Source: Epiperipatus broadwayi (taxonomy: Eukaryota; Onychophora; Udeonychophora; Euonychophora; Peripatidae). Taken from it: a stretch of DNA of 64,000 bases. Each line of letters opens with the position of its first letter. Position 1 is the first letter of the stretch. The DNA is taken from contig JAQFVV010006221.1 in NCBI GenBank assembly GCA_028023455.1, positions 62,001-126,000 on the forward strand. Direction: 5' to 3'. Under the pieces are notes generated by a model. The model saw nothing but the letters and a program-made list of their open reading frames with translations. It did no database searches and was not told the origin of the DNA. The position numbers and the translations under genes are program-made. Of this stretch, positions 57,991 through 64,000 are shown piece after piece.

Positions 57991-60984
57991 GAAAATAAAT
58001 AAATAGATAGATAGTTGGCAGTATTCTCCTTAATGTTAATTTAGAATTATTTAATTAATGGGGAACTAATATCTAATTTTTCCATATATGGGTTTTAATA
58101 ATAATCATGGGTATTCAATCAATGAAATATTTTATTCTTCACAAATTGATGTGAAAATTTTAGACCAATTTTCTTTAAATAATTTTCAAACATATTTTTA
58201 AATCATAATATGCATATTTTAATGTGTTATATAATTTTTAAATTTTAAGATTGCAAAGGAGAAAAAAACTATAAAATCAGATAATTTTTTTGTTCTCTTT
58301 CTTCAATGATTTTGTTTATTTACCAATATTAATTGAATTTTGATTTTAAAAGTACTAACTCTTTAATAAGTTATTTAATAATATTTAATTTTAGATAAAG
58401 TTTTATGTTTAAGAATATTTTGAAAAGAAAAGGAATATATATATATAAGATTTTAACATTTTGATTAAATTTTACATTAAGTAATCAGAGTTGGGTTTGT
58501 TTTCTATTCTCTTTATCTCTCTTCAATACAACAAGCAGTGTTTATCAGATCAATGTGATTATCTTGTTTTACTTTTGCAAGATCGTTTTAATTAAAAAGG
58601 AATGTCAAAAATTTTATGGTTCCAATTTATGTTTTTGACTTCATGAGAAAATGGATGAACAATTAAATTTGTAAAAATTGATCTAAATGATTATTACTAA
58701 ATTTTGTCATGCTAAAGACAGACTTGTGATTGGTTTGAAAACAGAGTTGTTCCAAAAGTAAAGTGGTGAAAGTAAATCAGAAGTCCTACATGTCTTGCAA
58801 GAGGCAATCAGTCTTGATCCAGTTGCTGAAGAAGTCATCAGGAGAAAAAAAGTTCTGACCCAACTGCTAAAATAGAAAAAAATAGAAATATTATCCAAGC
58901 TGTTGAAATTTTAATCAAATTTTTAGAACATTATGAATTTAATAAAAAAACGTTTTTTCAATAAAAACTATATGTTAAGTTAGCTAAAAACTGGACATCA
59001 TTTTACTCCATGTAACCTGTCTCTTTAAAAAATGTAAAGAATTAAGTTGCCTTTAAAGTAATATGAAATTTTGTCTTAAACCAAGAGCATGAGTTTCTCT
59101 GTCTGACCTGGAAATTTTATTGGAAAGAAAATTGTTAAATTCTTGCTGTTTATTAACCTGAAAATACTGCATATCAAAAATTCCTTCAAAAAGAAAACTT
59201 ATCTGAAAAAACTGGAAGTTATAACTGGAAAGGATTCCAAAGAAGAATAAAACCATAACTAAAGGTATTTTTATGTGCATATTGTGTTTCATTTGTAGTT
59301 TTTAAAAAAGATTTTTTTAATAAAAGTAATAATTTTATAAAGTTAATGATTGATAATTTTAAATAATTTTATTAATTTAATATTTCTTGTGAAACATGTT
59401 TTTTTAATCTATTATTTTTTTTCTTCAAAATTATAAAAAGTTTTTTTAGAAAATTTTATTTTATTAAATTTAAAATTTTTTTACACGTTTTTCTTTTCAT
59501 TCATTTATTTTCCCGCCAAAATTATGTACAAAAGATTAAGCAAATAACTTCTTATCTCTGATTAAAAAGTTTTTTTCACTTTAGTTTTTTAAGGAAATAA
59601 CTTAAGGGGTTATAAGTTAATTAATTTAATGAATAGAAATCAAGTTTAATTATAATTTTTATGAAGCTATATATTTTTGATAAAATGAATAAGTTTTGAA
59701 GTTTCTTATTATCATGTCATTTTTCATTTATTGTTAATCAGTAATAATTGTTTAAAAAATGTTTTTTAGTGTTATGAATTGGCAGTATGTGTGACTTGAT
59801 TTCAAATTGGCTTAGTGTTCTCGGGATATTTAAATTATCTCAGTAAAGCTATTTAATTATAGTATAGTAAAGCTACGAATTATTTAAAATTATTTAGAAT
59901 AAGATGTTATATTTATTTATCTCTTGCTTGCAGTAACAGTTCTTAGAGCTTTTGCTTCCTGAGTTAGTTCAGAGCATAACAGTTAGTTGTATAGATGTAG
60001 GGTTTTATGTTGGTGTTTGGACATCCAAAATAATAATCCTGGATGGTACAAACATATCACCATTAAAGTACATATACTACAATATATTTTTTCATTAGAA
60101 ATTTAGTTTATAGTTGGCCAGTACACTAATAATATTATGTGGCTAAAACATTGAAGATGATTTTTCATTATCACAGCATTACCTAATTTTTAAAATATTG
60201 TAGTGGATTAGCACATTAATATGTGCATTGAGAGTTTTGTGTTGTATTTCTGCCATTTGTCAGTAGCTATATAATTAGCCTTTCTATAATGGACCCATTT
60301 CAAATCCAGTCACAAGGTTGATTGTTGATTTTGTGATTCTTGATTGTTCTTTGTTGATTGTTAATTAATGATTATTATTGTTTTGTAATGCTGGAGATGC
60401 AACCCGTGTTTCGTTCATGCAGACTCTCTGCTTCCATTCACTATATATTTTATGTATTCTATATTCATTTATCATTGATAATTATTTATGTTAAATGTGG
60501 GGGTGATGATTGAATTCTCATTACCCGACGTTAATAAAAAAAGAAACAGAATAAAATAATTGTTGCATTTCAATGCACATTCTTTCTCTCAACAACTGAA
60601 TAAATTCTAAAACTTTTTTTATAAACTTTATTAATTACAAATTACGTATGCATTAATATATGTACAGGGGAATTTTTTTAATGACATAAGGGGCACAGCT
60701 TATAAAATATAATTATTTGGACTAGCGTCTGAAAGCAAACTTACTGATTCAAGTATAATTTATATCATTTTAAAATAATGAGCGACTAATAAAAATATTA
60801 TTATGCTAAATTTTTCTCATTGTCTTTCTGAGTATATATTTTAGAGCATATATATACTACTCTTTTGTATAAAAAAAAATACTAACATTATAATTTTTGT
60901 TGTCGAAAATTGCAGAACAGTGAACAAACCACATTGATCTAATAAATAATTAATATAACCTTATATGGATTAAATTTTTTACCC
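57991..60984. other. AT-rich intergenic DNA; two weak patches
   Basis: At 58712-58870 the plus strand reads like protein (EVLHVLQEAISLDPVAEEV with one upstream stop) but I know no family; it might be a relic exon. At 60280-60545 there are GATTGTTGATT-type repeats, a CpG-containing patch (GCAACCCGTGTTTCGTTC) and TTACCCGACG followed by AATAAAA, perhaps an LTR remnant. The rest shows nothing. Confidence 0.25.
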
Positions 60985-61312
60985 TTTTTCTCAAGTAATT
61001 CTTTTAGATTAATTATTTGCTTGTGGAATATGAAGTAGTGTAAAGATGAGAAGTTTGGATATGTTCCAAAAATGTGTATCATATCTTCTGGATGACTATT
61101 ACATACGAAACAGAACCAGATTTAAATTAATGTGCATAATGAGGAATGTTTTTGTAGGCATTGGGTTAAGTAAAATTTTAGCCATGATTGAGGAACACAC
61201 AAATTTTGTAATCTAATTAAAGTTTTGGCAATTGGAAGGGTTAACCATAGATGTCTCTTAGGATATAGAATTTTTTCAGATCTTTAAGTGAAGTACCAAT
61301 AAAAGATTTGAT

Positions 61313-61539
61313 ATAAACAAGGCAAAACTCTCCGTACAGTAGTGCCACCCTGTGCCAACCAGAGTAATCAATGAATGCCAGAAGACTTGTGCATAAAATC
61401 CCTATCTAATGCCTACTCATCCAATATCCCCAGACTAGTTTCTGGCTTGTGGCCTTCGTCAGTGAGTAGCTTTGGATCTGAGAGCACTGCACCTAGATCT
61501 TAGTATAAGAGATGGTGATCATGTGATGCTTAATGGTTT
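61313..61539. mobile_element. Family A hammerhead element with 12 bp TSD
   Basis: AAAAGATTTGAT at 61301-61312 and 61540-61551. Left piece in minus orientation from the GGCAAAACTC end through the ribozyme to about 61503. The right piece (about 36 bp) is in plus orientation, ending GTGATGCTTAATGGTTT. Outer ends are swapped relative to 1443-2636, but both are still 3' ends. Confidence 0.8.
61419..61477 (-). ncRNA. Type I hammerhead ribozyme, family A
   Basis: ATCCAA..TACTCA, CTGACGA, GGC/GCC, GAAAC, TAGTC, TGGGGA..TTGGAT. One extra mismatch in inner stem I. Confidence 0.7.
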
Positions 61540-62610
61540 AAAAGATTTGATGTCAAAATTATTTAACAGATCTGTATGCTCAATAGCATACTCAGAATAA
61601 AAAACGATTTGTATATGATAGGTGGAGTGTTTTTTGGGGAATCGAATTAACTGTGGTTGTGATGTACATCTTAGCTCTGATACAGGATACAAATGATTGA
61701 GGACATATTAGATTAAGAGCACCTTTGCAAATAGGAAAACAAGTACTTGTAATCAATGGAAGATGTGATGTTCATCCCCAGATGTATGATTTTATTGTGG
61801 CCATGATATTTTTAACAGTACTCCTTAAAAGATGTATCCATGGACTATAGTAAGCAAGTATACCACCCAGAATAGCATTGAAAATACAAATTTTTATTAT
61901 AGGGTAAAGCAATATTGGTCAGAAAGCTTTTATTTTTGTATTGAACTTGTTTATGACATGATAATTTAAATGATGGCTTGTGTTTTAGATAAGTTAATTG
62001 GTATTCTGAGAAAAGATGAGTGTCTACTTGTGAAGAATAAAGGTAGATTGATACCTGTAGCTATCTGCCATATGGATGAAACTTGTAATAGCAGAATGTG
62101 GAAAATTTTTAGTAATATAAGCACAAAGAATGAACCCAAATTTTTGTTCTGTTTTTATTCCAGATTGTTCTGACATGTTGCCTACAGATGGGTTTAAAAG
62201 TCTGAAAGTTAACTTAAAATTATCATAAACAATTTCAACAGCACATAATTTTTGCTATTGCTTGAATATGTATCGTTTAGGATTATAATCATATCATGGA
62301 CACTCTTGTTCCAAATACGTTACTCAGAATTATTCTCCTTTTGTCAGACTGAAAAAATGGGATTGATATATGAAAAGTAAAATCGTATTTTCCAGTTTAT
62401 TAAAATTATTTATTATAAGTCTGCCTGCAAAATAATTCTGAGTAATGTCTTTGGAATGAGACTATTATGTGATATGAATTATCATAACCTATGAAACCAA
62501 ATTATATATGCAAACAAATGTAATGTAATGAGTGTGCTAATAGCTCTAAACAAGCTTTTAAATAAATGCTACAAAAAAAGCATTTAAAATCTCTTATCTA
62601 GAATTATCCC

Positions 62611-62658
62611 TATCTCCAAACCAGTTTTGAGCTAATGGCTCTCATCAGTGAAGCACTA
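62611..62658 (-). ncRNA. Hammerhead-like motif, family B
   Basis: Minus strand: CTTCA pairs with TGGAG (one G-U), core CTGATGA perfect, stem II GAGC/GCTC with loop CATTA and a proper G-C base pair at its base. AAAAC follows in place of GAAAC, then GTT as triplet. One substitution from a full motif. Confidence 0.55.
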
Positions 62659-63280
62659 AGACATTCAGACACTACTAAAATACAAACTAAAGCCCAGCAT
62701 TTATCAAGTACTTAATTATTAAATACAAAATCTGAAATTTTCAGACATCTATATGTCTTCAAATCAAGCTATCTAATTTAAATAGCCATATGGGATTGAA
62801 CTAAATTTAGGTATACCATATATGGTAAAAGCCTTAAAAGTCAAACTATAATAGTGAGGAAATCAAGTCATACATCATGTGACTTGATTAGTTTGTATTT
62901 ACAAATGCAATACAATGAGCATACTAATAGCTCTAAACAAGCTTTTAGATAAATGCTGCAAGAGAAAGGATCTAAAAGCTTGTTTAGAACTATTAGCATG
63001 CTTATTATATTACATTTATAAATACAAGCTAATTAATTAAGTAATGTGATGTATGACTTGATTTCCTTACTATTATAGTTTGGCTTTTAAGATTTTAGTG
63101 ATGTTACATTGCTAAGTCTATTAACTTATGGTATATCTGAATTTAGTTCAGTCCCATGTGGCTATTTAAGTTATATAGCTGGTGTAGATGTCTGAAAATT
63201 TCAGACTTTTTACTTAATAGTTAAGTATTTGATAAATTCTAGGTTTGAGTTTGTATTTTAGATCTAAGGTTTGAATGTTG

Positions 63281-63330
63281 TAGTGCCTCACTGACAAAAG
63301 CCATTAGCTCCAAACTGGTTTGGGGTAGGG
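63281..63330 (+). ncRNA. Decayed hammerhead, family B
   Basis: CTGACAA in place of CTGATGA, stem II AAGC/GCTC with loop CATTA, CAAAC, GTT, and CCTCA/TGGGG stem I. Aligns base for base with 62611-62658. Confidence 0.5.
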
Positions 63331-63438
63331 ATAATTCTAGATAGAGATTTTAAATGCTTTCTTTTGTGGCATTTATCTAAAATTTTGATTAGAGCTATCA
63401 GCACACTATTATATTACATTTGTAAATATAAGCTAACT

Positions 63439-63482
63439 ATCATATCACATGATCACCATTACGTATGGAGAGTTTTGCCTAT
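63439..63482. mobile_element. Family A mini-insertion next to or inside family B
   Basis: ATATCACATGATCACCATT (minus orientation end) joined to ACGTATGGAGAGTTTTGCCT (plus orientation end), with family B-like sequence on both sides. It resembles the 41143-41241 insertion but is even shorter. Confidence 0.6.
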
Positions 63483-63540
63483 TCTAATTGTCACATGATG
63501 TATGACTTGGATTTTTTTTTACTATTATATGTAAACAAAG

Positions 63541-64000
63541 TAACTTCTCAGCATCTTTTTCTAATATATATTTTTAAAAAAATTCTTTTTTTTTCCCAAA
63601 AAAAATTTATTAGGGTCAGAAGCATCAAAACTGAGCACTTACATTCTAAAGAATATTGGAGCTACATTCCTGAATGAAAGGAAGTTTATTGGTGACAGTA
63701 GATTTTGTATACACAAGAATATAATATATATTTGCATAATCACAATGAGTTGTATTTTTAAACCTACAGCAATTTTTTAACTAGTTAATAATTGTATTCT
63801 ATATGTAGAACTAAACTTCACAAAGAGACATACTAAATGTAAATTTTATTATTTAATATAGTCATAAAAACATAACCTTTGATAATTGTGTAAAAAATTG
63901 TAATGAAAAAATTATAAATATTGCCTCTATAAAATAAAGCTTTGCAATAAGAAATGAAATATTAATCTAAGAATCATTTTATTTTTTTCAGTAGTTAGCA
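63541..64000. other. AT-rich intergenic DNA, nothing recognised
   Basis: A 70-codon plus frame (63465-63677) starts in the repeat and is not supported. Confidence 0.4.

Larger units (their letters stand above)
60985..62230 (-). pseudogene. Probable degenerate LINE 3' half
   Basis: Minus-strand frames, interrupted by stops and by a family A insertion at 61313-61539, give KNIMATIKSYIWG near 61780 (like the ..i..fiWg.. block after the reverse transcriptase) and, near 61080, CFVCNSHPEDMIHIFGTYP, resembling the C..C...ED..HiF..Cp zinc-binding end of several LINE ORF2 proteins. The 67-codon plus frame at 61970-62173 is antisense to this. Clade unknown. Confidence 0.45.
62505..63540. mobile_element. 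Family B hammerhead element, inverted tandem
   Basis: Left: minus-strand tandem, TAGCTCTAAA at 62541 and 62928 (387 bp period). The orientation flips near 62965. Right: plus-strand copies with period about 400 and the ribozyme relic at 63281-63330. GACTTGATT...CTATTATAGT sequence continues to about 63540 after a family A fragment. Same head-to-head plan as family A but a different sequence. Confidence 0.65.

Noticed and set aside
61970-62173. 67-codon plus frame as a small gene
   Set aside because: It is antisense to a minus-strand reading that looks more like LINE sequence.

Overview
The window is a very AT-rich (about three quarters A+T by eye), intron/intergenic-type stretch of an animal nuclear genome, most likely an invertebrate. 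I cannot name the species. I find no intact host gene, rRNA, CRISPR array or bacterial-type operon. Most open frames longer than 60 codons are chance frames in AT-rich DNA, microsatellite translations or antisense shadows. The sequence is dominated by mobile elements and inverted repeats: degenerate non-LTR retrotransposons (an RTE-like element with endonuclease and reverse transcriptase at 12150-14889 and its 3' end at 30624-30850; a CR1/Daphne-like element at 20335-22068; a weaker LINE trace at 60985-62230), a dead mariner transposase (16975-17640), a Ty3/gypsy gag trace (29676-29967), hAT-type and TA-flanked MITEs, tRNA-derived SINEs with target-site duplications, and an inverted pair of SLC26 anion-transporter fragments (10906-11385).

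The most striking content is a set of short elements that carry type I hammerhead self-cleaving ribozyme motifs. At least five unrelated-looking families (A to D and F) each contain a CUGANGA / stem II / GAAA / NUH arrangement, in several copies with a long, interrupted stem I. Families A, B, C and F occur as tandem units of about 455, 387, 374 and 471 bp. This fits the known animal retrozymes and Penelope-like elements. Family A is unusual: nearly every insertion is two pieces in opposite orientation with their 3' ends facing outward, flanked by 11-13 bp direct repeats, and its full units carry a TATA box.

A second highlight is a 7.3 kb non-autonomous LTR retrotransposon (42332-49655). It has TG...CA LTRs of 2.4 and 2.6 kb containing tandem arrays, a primer-binding site two bases after the 5' LTR that is repeated in the leader, a polypurine tract, and one intact 466-codon ORF (coiled coil plus basic, RS-rich tail) but no pol. 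A 5S-rRNA-like segment lies between the ORF and the 3' LTR.

A third highlight is a 4.3 kb near-perfect palindrome (34792-39118, arms about 2.1 kb, 51 bp spacer) without coding capacity, with a diverged relative at 50860-51520. Several smaller foldback/MITE palindromes (6131-7015, 25587-25834, 27629-28426, 33600-34145, 40985-41290) make inverted repeats a general feature of this DNA.

The genes do not form a pathway. The logic of the region is that of layered insertions: family A inserted into a palindrome at 41143 and next to or within family B at 63439, the LTR element inserted in a TA repeat beside a family D ribozyme relic, and autonomous LINE remnants that could once have supplied reverse transcriptase to the small elements.
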